From contig CAMVOK010000006.1 of the NCBI GenBank assembly GCA_947169115.1, positions 1 through 64,000 of the forward strand: a stretch of 64,000 bases of DNA. The letters run 5' to 3'. The stretch is from an uncultured Prevotellaceae bacterium (GTDB taxonomy: Bacteria; Bacteroidota; Bacteroidia; Bacteroidales; Bacteroidaceae). A model generated the notes under the pieces. That model saw only the letters and a list, made by a program, of their open reading frames with translations. It made no database searches and was not told the DNA's origin. The translations under genes were made by a program, and so were the position numbers. Position 1 is the first letter of the stretch. Every line of letters starts with the position of its first letter. Positions 14,989 through 23,802 of the stretch are shown piece by piece.

Positions 14989-17920
14989 TTAGCGTTTCTT
15001 CGGCGTTCGTGCGAAGTTGTAGGTTAGGTGGAGCATGAGGTAACGAGGTAGGGTGTTGAAGATAGTCTCCTGTCGTCCCTGTCCGTTGATTATGAGCTGG
15101 GCGCATGAAAGTTGGTTCAATAGGTCGAAACCTTCGAGACGAGCGACGAGCGTGCCCCCGACCTTCTTGCCGAAGGGATTCGGGAACGAGCGCGAAAGGC
15201 TTATATTCCAGACGAGTTCGTCCGTATTCATGGAGGTGTCGCCGTAGCCTCGGCGTGAGTACATCTTTGGCAACGGAGAATCCTTGCAACCACTTCGCAA
15301 CCTTACGTCCTTCCTCGCGTTTGATAGTGTAGTTGAGCGTGATGCCGTACTGATAATTGAAGGCATTAATCGGGTCGATGGTGCCCTCTTCATTGTCCGT
15401 GTGGCGGTATTCGAAGTATGTTGGCACGCCCAGCGTCAGGTCCTTGAAGGTATAAGAGAACGTCAATCGGTTCTCAAAGTAGTAGTTGTTGATGTGGGAG
15501 AGTCCGTTCAGTATGTCCACATTCCTACTATAATCTCCGTGAGTGTATATGTTCATCATCAGGCGACGAGGCTTGTCTAATGGCATATTATAGAAGTTGA
15601 AGAAGTACGTTTGCCAGTTGCCTTCGACGTTAACGGGCCGATAAGTATAGACACCCGTTACGTCGTCGTAGGTCTGGCCCTGCGATACTTGGTGGCGGAA
15701 GAAACGGAGGCCTCCGCCGAAGCGTTCCGATATTCGGCGTTCACGCCAATTACGATTGATGCCAAACTGCATACGATGGATGGTGGCACCGCGCAGGTCA
15801 GGGTTGCCGTATCTTCGTATCAATGGGTCCTCGTCGTTCAGAATGTTTACCTTCTGGAATAGGTCGGGTGTCTTGAACTCGATACCATAAAAGAGGTCGA
15901 ACGACTTGGCCCAGTTGTCCCAAGCATACTGCACATGTAATTCGGGCGACATAGTGTAGCAGTGCTGCACAAGCGTCGTGTCCGTGTGAGCGCTATGATA
16001 TTGCAACCGCTCGTTTACGTTGTAGAAGTGCATCTGATAGTACGCTCGCACATATCGTCCGCCTTTTTCATAGCTGTAGCCAGGCGTCAGTGCCACGCGA
16101 TTCTCCAGTCGTCGGTGGTTGCGGTCATAGGCGTTTTGCAGGTCAAGAGTATCTGCAAGGAACACGTCGTTCGTATTGTTTCGCTCGTCATAAAGGAAAC
16201 GATACTCCGCTGTCAACCATAGGCCATTGCGCCATTGGATACGATAATAAGGCGCGAACGCCGCATAGTTGCTATGCGAGGGTGTACGTCCATGACGGTT
16301 CAAGATAGTATTGAGCGAGGGTGTAAGCATGTAACGCATGTCCTGTTGGCTTGCCGAGCGTTGGTGCTCATGGCTATGTCGATAGTTTGCTTCCATCCCG
16401 ATGGCATCGCCCGAAGGTAGCTTATAGTTGAACACATTGTTCGACCAGATGTCGGTGCGATTGTTACTGCTCTGCGAGTTCCTCATCGAGTTGTTGACGA
16501 GCTGTTGTTGTATGTCCGTGCTCAGTGTCGCCGCGAAGATGCTGTCCAGTATGGCTAACGTCGTGCCGTACTTCGACGGGTCGCTGGAGAACTGCCCGCT
16601 GCGGCTTCGGCTCCAACTGTCACCATCTATGTAGGTGATGCCCGTGCCGTTATAGAACCAAAAAGGTTTCCTCAACTCGAAATTGTTTTGGGCATCAAGG
16701 TTTATCTCCCTACGCCTTTGGCTTGTTGCACTGCGGTTATAGGTCGTAGGGGCGTTAGTATGGAACTGCTCCGAATTATAGATGAAGTCATTGACATTAT
16801 TATTCCACTGCACCGTCGCCACGGCGTGGTTGCGCCAACGCTTATCACGTTCCTCAACAAGCAAATCGGCGCCACCCATGCGAGTCTCCCTAACTCCCCA
16901 TTGTATGTTACTGGGACTCCACTCGCCATCGCCACCAGGTTTGCGTGTCTCGTTCACGTTGTTGAGGTTACCATATACCGACAGTCGCGAGTTGTCGGTA
17001 TAACGAAGGGCGAAGAAGCGCCCGAGGTAGGGAGCCTGCACGTCCGACGACAGTTCCCTTGCCTCCCCATTGCTCTTGGCCTTCCAACCGCCCGCTCCTT
17101 CCACATTCATTAGCCAGCCGGTGTTGTACTCTCGCTTCAGTTGCACGTCCATGACGAATCGTTTCTTCTCCACGTCCGTGCCCATATACTCGCTAAGGTC
17201 GGTAGTTTTGTGGTACGTCTGCACTTGCTTCACCGTGTAAGCTGGTAAGTTATCGAGCATAACCTTATTATTTCCCTTGAAGAAATCCTTGCCGTTCAGG
17301 GTCAGCTCCTCTACTTGCTCGCCCTGCACAAGGATACGACCATCGTCCTTCAGCTCTACGCCGTCCATCTGCCGAACAAGCGCGTCCAGCATCGAACCTT
17401 CGGGAAGATTAAAGGCATCAGCATTGAAGGTGATGGTGTCGCCACGGTAGGTCATGCGTATCTTCGTCGCGTGGATGGTCACTTCATCTAAGGTCTTTTC
17501 CTCCTCAGCCATACGACGACGCATGTAATGCCACGGTGCATCTACGTAGGTATTGCGCGCAAGGTGGCGTAGTTGATACGCGACGTAGGTGGTCTCATAG
17601 TCCGGATGTTCGGCGCGTATGATATAGTTTGTCTCGCGTGCAGGTACCTTGAACATGTAGGCATAGTCGTCTTTCGTGCCATTGTTCCATTGCTTGAATA
17701 CGTGCATGGTATCTACTACGGTCGAGTCCTCGCGAAGTAAGGTTATGAAGGCATCCTTCACTCCTACGCGCGTCAACGAATTCTTGACGTGGCCCCAGAG
17801 TTCTATCGTTCGCTCCTTATGCTTAGTAGAGTCGGGGCTGACGGTGCCGTCCTTCTGCGCGGAAAGGGACGTAGCAAGGGGGACCATCATTGCGATGGTC
17901 GCTAACAATCTGTGTATCAT
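14989..17920 (-). CDS. Outer-membrane beta-barrel protein, TonB-receptor-like (frameshifted near the 3' end)
   Basis: After a signal peptide (MIHRLLATIAMMVPLATSLSA) come a carboxypeptidase-regulatory-like beta domain (about 40-130), a plug-like segment (DALVRQMDGVELKDDGRILVQGEQVEELTLNGKDFF) and a long barrel. This is the OMP_b-brl_3/TonB-receptor-like architecture of Bacteroidales. The original frame runs on to 14966 as Arg/His-rich nonsense after about 15260. The frame ending at 14989 instead gives a proper barrel end (DELVWNISLSRSFPNPFG...LMLHLTYNF). One extra base near 15262 explains this. It is either a real mutation or a sequence error. It is the second gene after the 18439 start and probably cotranscribed with it. 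Confidence 0.8.
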
Positions 17921-17941
17921 AAAGGGGGAAACTAAGTAAGG

Positions 17942-18439
17942 TTACTTGAAGATGTTCTGTTTGATGAGCTGCTGAATATCCTTGGGTACTTCCTTAGTCT
18001 TACAGCAATCGACGATGTATCGTACTAACTTATCGGGCATCTTCGTCTGCTTCTTCCACACGTCATGTCGGTTCTTCCACTTACCCTTGTATGTAACCTT
18101 ATCCACCAACACGATAGCATCCTTCAGGGGCTTGCGTCCCATCTCCATGTACCAACCGTCCCGAAGATAGTAGGTGCCATATTCCTGCGGTATGACCACA
18201 CACTTACCGTCCTTGTTCATGGCTATACCAGCGCTTGCATACTCGCCGTCCGCACCATAGTACTTCACCTGCGTATAGCCCATTTCACGTCCGCACTTCT
18301 GCAGCTTCTCACCCTCCCATTGCATCGACTCCATCGTCCATACGCCCACGATTTCTTTCTCACTGACCTTAGTCTTCTGGCCGCTGACGTTGCCCGCCCA
18401 CAGCAGGGCAAACATCAAGGTAATAATAGTACTTTTCAT
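17942..18439 (-). CDS. Small secreted lipocalin-like protein
   Basis: The 165-residue product has a signal peptide (MKSTIITLMFALLWAGNVSG) and a beta-rich body opening IVGVWTMESMQWEGE, as in lipocalin-like/DUF4488-type Bacteroidales proteins, then a basic C-terminus. The specific family is uncertain and the function unknown. It is first in a two-gene unit with the downstream barrel protein (21-nt gap) and has a perfect promoter at 18466-18497. An in-frame ATG at 18445 is an alternative start. Confidence 0.65.
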   Translation of the reverse strand: MKSTIITLMFALLWAGNVSGQKTKVSEKEIVGVWTMESMQWEGEKLQKCGREMGYTQVKYYGADGEYASAGIAMNKDGKCVVIPQEYGTYYLRDGWYMEMGRKPLKDAIVLVDKVTYKGKWKNRHDVWKKQTKMPDKLVRYIVDCCKTKEVPKDIQQLIKQNIFK

Positions 18440-18465
18440 AATCATAGAAATTAAGTTGATGCTGC

Positions 18466-18497
18466 AAAGTTACGACCTTCGCGCCTTATCGTCCAAA
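18466..18497 (-). promoter_or_regulatory. Promoter of the lipocalin-like/barrel operon
   Basis: Minus-strand TTTG (18494-18497), 20-nt spacer, TAACTTTG (18466-18473): a perfect match to the Bacteroidetes consensus. The leader is about 20 nt. Confidence 0.8.
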
Positions 18498-18595
18498 CTT
18501 TCCTTTTTGCATTTCCTTTGCATCTCACGTGCAAATAATATGCAAGCTACATTCTCGTATGTCGCGATGCCATCGCGGCTCCCTTACCCTCCGCA

Positions 18596-19617
18596 CTAAG
18601 CGATACTTAGCACAAACTCGTCCCACTCGCGGGCGCCGCCCTTTCGACCAAACACTTTGCCGTAAAGCCTACTGCGAACTGTGCTGATTGTCGAGACATC
18701 GCGTGCCAACACGCTCGCCATGTCGGTGGGAGGGATACGTAGCTTTGTGAGCATGCATACCTGCATCTCCAGTTCACTCATTGGATAAAGACCACGCAAC
18801 TGTCCGACGAAGCCGGGATAGACTCCCTTCAGCCGCTCGCGAACCTCCTGCCAGTCGGCCTCCGTCAACGGGCGGCCCGAGGCGATGCGTCGGCGCAGTA
18901 CATCGTATTCGTCCGAGCGGAAGAAAGCCGATTCAGAGTTTTCCATTGCCTGACGTACCGTCGCTGGGCGGTGCTCCTTTACTTCCCTGATTTGCTCAAG
19001 TTGCAACTTCAGCCGCCGACGCTCCCGACGATAGTTCAGCAACGTCTGCCCCATGACCAGCAAAGCTACGACGATGACCATCGAAACCCACAAGAGCCAG
19101 TGGATGGTCGCCCGTTGCTCGCGCTCCTTCATCGATAGCACGAAGCGCTGCCCAGCCGACATGTCCTCGCCCTCCAAGTTATTTTCGACGATGCTCCTTA
19201 TCTCCTCGCCCCACTCGCGATACAAGTCCTCCGCCCGATGCCAGGTAAATCGCACGCCATTCCTCTGTACGACGATTGTCGTGTCGCCCCTAACTTGTAG
19301 CGGCCTCGGCTCGTCGCCCTCCAGATAGACATACTCGCCACCGCCCTTAGATATCAGCGTGATGTCCGCCTTCCAATACGGTTGATGCACCACCAGCGCC
19401 GTGGGCGTCTGCGTCAGCCCACATTCCCTCAACAGGCTGTCGTCCTCATAGATGCGCAGCAGACTCATGTTGCTGATGGGGTATCGTTCTATGCCCCCCA
19501 TGGGGTACTCCTTTTCCGTCAAGACCCAAGCACCCGAGAGCACTTGCCTTTGTCCTTTCTACTTTGGCAACCCGTCATGAGCAGGGCCAAGGCCATAATG
19601 ATTATCGATTGTTTCAT
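18596..19617 (-). CDS. Lipoprotein-anchored HTH regulator (5' frameshift)
   Basis: From ATG 19617 the first frame gives a lipoprotein signal (MKQSIIIMALALLMTGCQS) and then hits a stop. The frame entered near 19543 (VLSGAWVLTEKEYP) runs to 18596. One missing base near 19543 would join them. The long part has a periplasmic beta-rich domain, a transmembrane helix (WLLWVSMVIVVALLVMG), a coiled coil, and a C-terminal LuxR/SusR-like HTH (MSELEMQVCMLTKLRIPPTDMASVLARDVSTISTVRSRLYGKVFG). This suggests a one-component sensor that spans the inner membrane. The lipobox plus TM helix is odd. Without the joining base the protein lacks a signal. Confidence 0.7.
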
Positions 19618-19625
19618 AGACCTCG

Positions 19626-19657
19626 CAAAGGTAAGATTATTTGCCCGAATCACCAAA
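19626..19657 (-). promoter_or_regulatory. Promoter of the HTH regulator gene
   Basis: Minus-strand TTTG (19654-19657), 20-nt spacer, TACCTTTG (19626-19633). It supports ATG 19617 as the original start and hence the frameshift interpretation. Confidence 0.8.
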
Positions 19658-19721
19658 CCACCGACTTTGCATTTTGTTTGCAGTATGGTCAGGTCACAAG
19701 CATTTAAGGGTTTGGGAAAGG

Positions 19722-19803
19722 GTTAGTAATGTTAAGGCCCGAAGATTAGTAATCTTAAGACCTTAACATTAGTAATCTTGAGGGCTGAAGATTACTAATC
19801 TTT
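19722..19803. repeat. Cluster of AAGATTAsTAATCTT palindromes
   Basis: AAGATTAGTAATCTT (19742-19756) and AAGATTACTAATCTT (19788-19802) are each 7-bp palindromes with a 1-nt centre. Between and before them lie GTAATGTTAAGG and CCTTAACATTAG, near-inverted copies. The cluster ends 21 nt from the GH31 stop codon and could act as its terminator or be another intergenic repeat. Confidence 0.6.
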
Positions 19804-19823
19804 ATTTACGAGGTTTATTAGGG

Positions 19824-22184
19824 TCAGAACTTCACCTTTACGGCGGTGCCGCTGTAGGATACCGTCTTCACGACCTGAGAACCGGCGAGACGGACGTTGA
19901 AGGTGCGGGAGGCGAGCATGCCGGGGAAATGACCTTGACGCTTGGCTATCGTAAGCTCCTGCTTCTTGTCGTTCCATTGGAAGGCGATGGTCGAATAGGC
20001 GCCTTGCTCGTAACGATAGGAGTCTCCCTCGTCCTCGTATAGGGTGAACTGGCCGTCACGTCCGGGGTATACAACGATGTCGATATTATCCCAGGCGCGC
20101 TCACTGGCGTATTGCATGACGGGTGCCAACGGGAGGATGGCGCCTGAGCGAACCATCATTGGGGCCTGATTGAAGGGAGTCTGGAGCGTCACGTCCTGGC
20201 CGCCAGAGAGGCGTTCTTCGGTGTAGAAGTTGTACCAGTCGGAGCCTTGGGGCAGGTACTTCGTGGCGCTTGCCGGCTGACTAAAGTCAGCCTCACGGGA
20301 CGGGTTAGTACCTTCGTCGGTGAACTGCGGGCGAGTGATGGGCAAGGCCAGTATGGAGCGGCCAAAGAGGAACTCGTCGGTGAGGTCCCATGTACGCTGG
20401 TCCTTGGGGAAGTCATACATAAGGGCACGCATGTAGCTGTCGCCTTCGTGCGTCACTGCCCACGCGGTGCTGTAGATGTAAGGAAGTAAGCGGTAGCGTA
20501 GACGGATAGTTGCTTCGATGGCATCGAACGTGGGGTCGCCCTTCTTTCCAAACTGGTATATCTCGCGAGGGGCGTCGGCTCCGTGGCTACGGAATACGGG
20601 GCAAAAGAGGCCAAATTGTATCCATCGCACGTAAAGCTCCTGATAGTTAGGGTTCTTGGGTGCGCGGTTGCCGCCGTAGCGACCGCAGAAGAAGCCACCG
20701 ATGTCCGTGTTGATGTTGGGGCATCCCGTCATCGTGTAGTTCAGACACAAGGGGATTTGCTTCCTCAACACATCCCAGCTGGAGGTGATATCTCCGCTCC
20801 ATAGCCCGCTACCGTAGCGTTGCTGACCGGCGAAGGCCGAGCGCGTCATGATGAAGACACGGCGGTCTTTGTCGATACGGCGCAGATTGTCATACACGCC
20901 GCTTACGGTGGCGAGGGGGAAGGCATTGCGCATGGAGCGCCAAGTGCCCTGTGCCTCGATGCCCATCGACGGGGAGGCGCCTACGGGACGATTGTAATCT
21001 TCGTCCTTCGGGTCGTTATAGTCGGGGTCGGTAGAATCCATCCACCAGGCGTCACAGCCGTATTGATGGAGGCGCTGGAGATACTTCCAATAGATGTCAC
21101 GCGCCTGTTGGCTGTAGGCATCATATACGCGGACGCCGCTCGGATATTGCATCTTTGGCGGCCAAATGCTACTGCCACTCTGGGGCCACGTCGAGAAGTC
21201 GAAAAGCAAACCTGCCTTGTCCAGCTCCTTATACTGCAGGGTGTGAGGGCCGAAGCTCGCCCAGATGCTTATCATAAGGTGCGCATTTTGCTCGTGCACG
21301 CGCTGGACCATGCGCTCGCCATCAGCGAACTCATCGTTCAGAAAGTCCATAGCATTCCACAGATAGTTCGAGCCCCAGTACTGCCAGTCTTGTATGATTC
21401 CGTCGAGAGGCACGCTATTCTTGCGATGCCAATCCACTACCTCGAGGAGCTCACGACTGGACTTGTAGCGTTCACGGCACTGCCAGTAGCCGAACGTCCA
21501 TAAGGGGAACATGGGCACATCGCCCGAAAGCTGGCGCATCAACTTATTGACGCCGTCGGCCGAACCTCCGTACATGAAGTAGTAATCGATACGGTCGCCG
21601 GTCTCGGGGTTAAACGTCATTCCCTCCTGATTGTCAATAAAGTCGGCACGGCTATAGTTATCCCAATAAATGCCCCATCCCTTTAAGGATTGGATAACAT
21701 ACTGGTAATCTTCGAGGTTCGACTGCTCCATCTTTCGGCGCTCAGTGCCACGACGATTGAGCTTGCCGTCCTGCAGGGCTGCCAGGCCATAGATAGGTTC
21801 GTCCTTGTCCAAGGTATAGGTCTGGGCGAGGCGAGGCTGTAACGATGTGGCCTTCTCCTTCAGTAGGTTAGCGCCCTTCGTTAGGAACTGCACCTGACCG
21901 TTCGCCTTATTGATGACGACCGTCAGTGCCGACGATGTGGCGGTGACCTCGTTAGCCTTGTCCTTCACGCTCACTTTCACGTCTGCCTGTGGCTGCATCG
22001 TTACGACCAGACTCTTCTGACCTTCGCGGTCCAGCGCCTTGCCGTGCTCCACGCGCACAATGGTCGGTGACATGAAAGTCACGCGCGTTTCACCCTCGTT
22101 CGTCTTAATCTCAATGGGCTTTGCCCCTGCTCGTCCGACCACAAAGATAGCGGCGAGCACCAGTAGTGTAAGTATCTTTTTCAT
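19824..22184 (-). CDS. Glycoside hydrolase family 31 (alpha-glucosidase/alpha-xylosidase type)
   Basis: The 786-residue secreted protein starts with a signal peptide (MKKILTLLVLAAIFVVGRAGA). An N-terminal beta-sandwich is followed by the catalytic barrel: the nucleophile Asp is in DAWWMDSTDPD (the usual form is DxTEPD) and the acid/base Asp in LWSGDITSSWD. A C-terminal beta region (DUF5110-like, YPGRDGQFTLYEDEGD) closes it. GH31 members release glucose or xylose from non-reducing ends. The start overlaps a small kinase unit: the gene begins 2 nt after the stop of a BadF-type sugar kinase, so cotranscription is likely. Whether it prefers glucose or xylose is not decidable here. Confidence 0.92.
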   Translation of the reverse strand: MKKILTLLVLAAIFVVGRAGAKPIEIKTNEGETRVTFMSPTIVRVEHGKALDREGQKSLVVTMQPQADVKVSVKDKANEVTATSSALTVVINKANGQVQFLTKGANLLKEKATSLQPRLAQTYTLDKDEPIYGLAALQDGKLNRRGTERRKMEQSNLEDYQYVIQSLKGWGIYWDNYSRADFIDNQEGMTFNPETGDRIDYYFMYGGSADGVNKLMRQLSGDVPMFPLWTFGYWQCRERYKSSRELLEVVDWHRKNSVPLDGIIQDWQYWGSNYLWNAMDFLNDEFADGERMVQRVHEQNAHLMISIWASFGPHTLQYKELDKAGLLFDFSTWPQSGSSIWPPKMQYPSGVRVYDAYSQQARDIYWKYLQRLHQYGCDAWWMDSTDPDYNDPKDEDYNRPVGASPSMGIEAQGTWRSMRNAFPLATVSGVYDNLRRIDKDRRVFIMTRSAFAGQQRYGSGLWSGDITSSWDVLRKQIPLCLNYTMTGCPNINTDIGGFFCGRYGGNRAPKNPNYQELYVRWIQFGLFCPVFRSHGADAPREIYQFGKKGDPTFDAIEATIRLRYRLLPYIYSTAWAVTHEGDSYMRALMYDFPKDQRTWDLTDEFLFGRSILALPITRPQFTDEGTNPSREADFSQPASATKYLPQGSDWYNFYTEERLSGGQDVTLQTPFNQAPMMVRSGAILPLAPVMQYASERAWDNIDIVVYPGRDGQFTLYEDEGDSYRYEQGAYSTIAFQWNDKKQELTIAKRQGHFPGMLASRTFNVRLAGSQVVKTVSYSGTAVKVKF

Positions 22185-22186
22185 GC

Positions 22187-23047
22187 TTATATGGATTGTT
22201 TCTTCAGTATATAATCTACCATCCCGTCAATAGGTCGCTGTAGTATACGGCCAAGCTTCATACCTTCGAGGCATAGTGCCTCGGCGAGTTCATCACGAAA
22301 ACTATTGGCTATGCCTCCAACGAACGAAACGGGGAGGTCAAGACGACGGTAGGCTGCGACGTTTCGATGCAGAAAACGACGGAACTCGTTGATAAGGAAA
22401 TGATGCACATCGTCGCTATCCCGGTGACGACCAAGGAAGGGTACGAGCGAAGCGAGGAAACGATTGGGCATCGGTTCCCTATATACCTTATTTATAATTT
22501 CCGCGCGTGTGAAACCCGTTTCCTCAGTGAATGCCTGACAAAGGGCAGGGGAGAACTGCCCCTTCAAAATATCTCCAACGAGTCTACGCCCCAAAACTGC
22601 ACCACTGCCCTCGTCGCCAAGAATCCATCCCAACGGGGAAACGTTCTCCACAATTTGCATCCCGTCATAGAGACACGAGTTCGAGCCCGTGCCTAAGATA
22701 CAGGCGATGCCTTCCTTGTGCCCGCACAACGCATGGGCAGCTCCAAGCAGATCGCTCTCTACCTTGACCTCAGCATTGGGAAAACGACGCTTTAATACAC
22801 GCCGAACAACATCGCTGTAAGGGGGTATGCAACCAGCACCGTAGAAGAAAACGAAAAATACCTCTTTCCCTTCACAAAGAGAAGGATGTCCTTCCTGCAT
22901 CGGGAAAGTTTGGATTATCTTCTCAATGTCCTCTTCGCTATCCCTCACAGGATTAATGCCCATCGTTTCAAAGTGCTCCCGTGTTGCTCCGTCGGTCAAG
23001 GCCCATGAGGTCTTAGTACTGCCACTATCGGCTATAAGATAAGTCAT
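22187..23047 (-). CDS. N-acetylglucosamine-kinase-like BadF/BadG ATPase
   Basis: The 286-residue protein has the ASKHA phosphate-1 loop DSGSTKTSW at its very start, phosphate-2 motif CILGTGSN, LGDEGSGAVLG and adenosine motif SFVGGIANSF. These mark the eukaryotic-type GlcNAc/glucosamine kinase branch. It probably phosphorylates an amino sugar or another hexose. It lies immediately upstream of the GH31 gene, and a perfect promoter sits at 23076-23106. Confidence 0.88.
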   Translation of the reverse strand: MTYLIADSGSTKTSWALTDGATREHFETMGINPVRDSEEDIEKIIQTFPMQEGHPSLCEGKEVFFVFFYGAGCIPPYSDVVRRVLKRRFPNAEVKVESDLLGAAHALCGHKEGIACILGTGSNSCLYDGMQIVENVSPLGWILGDEGSGAVLGRRLVGDILKGQFSPALCQAFTEETGFTRAEIINKVYREPMPNRFLASLVPFLGRHRDSDDVHHFLINEFRRFLHRNVAAYRRLDLPVSFVGGIANSFRDELAEALCLEGMKLGRILQRPIDGMVDYILKKQSI

Positions 23048-23075
23048 GTTTTGAATTGTATTTGTTTTTCATTGA

Positions 23076-23106
23076 CAAAGTTACGTTTTTTTCCTAAACA
23101 GGCAAA
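23076..23106 (-). promoter_or_regulatory. Promoter of the kinase-GH31 operon
   Basis: Minus-strand TTTG (23103-23106), 19-nt spacer, TAACTTTG (23076-23083). The leader is about 23 nt. Confidence 0.78.
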
Positions 23107-23241
23107 GCATATTCATAGGATTTCCTTTTATCATGATATTTTCGAAAAAGCAAAATAGCATCAACCACTTATCTTATAGATGTTGCGTTTCATACATAGG
23201 TAAGGTAATGACAAGGAATCATATTCTGTGATGTGATAAAG

Positions 23242-23274
23242 AAAAGGGATATGTCTGTTTGACATATCCCTTTT
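23242..23274 (-). terminator. Terminator of mce
   Basis: AAAAGGGATATGTC and GACATATCCCTTTT form a 14-bp perfect stem with a TGTTT loop. It lies 25 nt after the mce stop and works on either strand. Confidence 0.85.
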
Positions 23275-23298
23275 CTTGTGTGTTGAATTAATTTGCAT

Positions 23299-23703
23299 TT
23301 ATTCCTCACAAAGTTCGGTGAGGATGCCACAAGTTGATTTTGGATGCAGGAAAGCGATGTGGAGACCATCGGCACCCTTGCGGGGAGCCTTGTCGATAAG
23401 ACGGATTCCCTTCTCATCGCACATGGCCAGTGCTTCAGTCACACCATCCTCAACCTTGAAGGCTACGTGGTGAACGCCACGACCACCATTGTCGAGGAAC
23501 TTCTGTACAGTGCTTTCGGGGCATGTGGGCTCCAACAGCTCAAGTTTAACCTCACCAACCTTCAGAAAGGCAGTCTTTACCTTCTGGTCTTCAACGACCT
23601 CTGTCTTGTACACTTCCAGTCCCAGAACGTCCTGGAAATAGGGCAGTACAGCGTCGATGCTCTGTACGGCAATGCCCAGATGTTCGATTCTTGATATCTT
23701 CAT
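23299..23703 (-). CDS. mce: Methylmalonyl-CoA epimerase
   Basis: The enzyme interconverts (S)- and (R)-methylmalonyl-CoA in the succinate-propionate pathway. The 134-residue protein has two glyoxalase-type beta-alpha-beta-beta-beta modules: IEHLGIAV (metal His), LELLEPT (Glu), GVHHVAF (His) and the C-terminal GILTELCE (Glu). Start and length are standard. It usually sits next to methylmalonyl-CoA decarboxylase genes; here it is alone. Confidence 0.95.
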   Translation of the reverse strand: MKISRIEHLGIAVQSIDAVLPYFQDVLGLEVYKTEVVEDQKVKTAFLKVGEVKLELLEPTCPESTVQKFLDNGGRGVHHVAFKVEDGVTEALAMCDEKGIRLIDKAPRKGADGLHIAFLHPKSTCGILTELCEE

Positions 23704-23753
23704 AACGTGATTTAAAAGTTTAAATATTTAATGATTTTGTGTATTTTGCATTG

Positions 23754-23761
23754 CAAAGATA
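23754..23761 (-). promoter_or_regulatory. -7 box of mce
   Basis: TATCTTTG on the minus strand lies 51 nt before the ATG. No exact -33 TTTG is visible at the right distance. Confidence 0.55.
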
Positions 23762-23802
23762 CGAAACTATTTTTGATTTGGGGGTAGGGAATAGCGATTA
23801 TT

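Noticed and set aside
14966..15260. Arg/His-rich C-terminus of the barrel protein as a real domain
   Set aside because: The alternative frame gives a normal barrel end, so the residues result from a frameshift.
20820..21503. Plus-strand ORF of 227 codons opposite GH31
   Set aside because: Antisense shadow in a GC-rich gene with no start context or family features.
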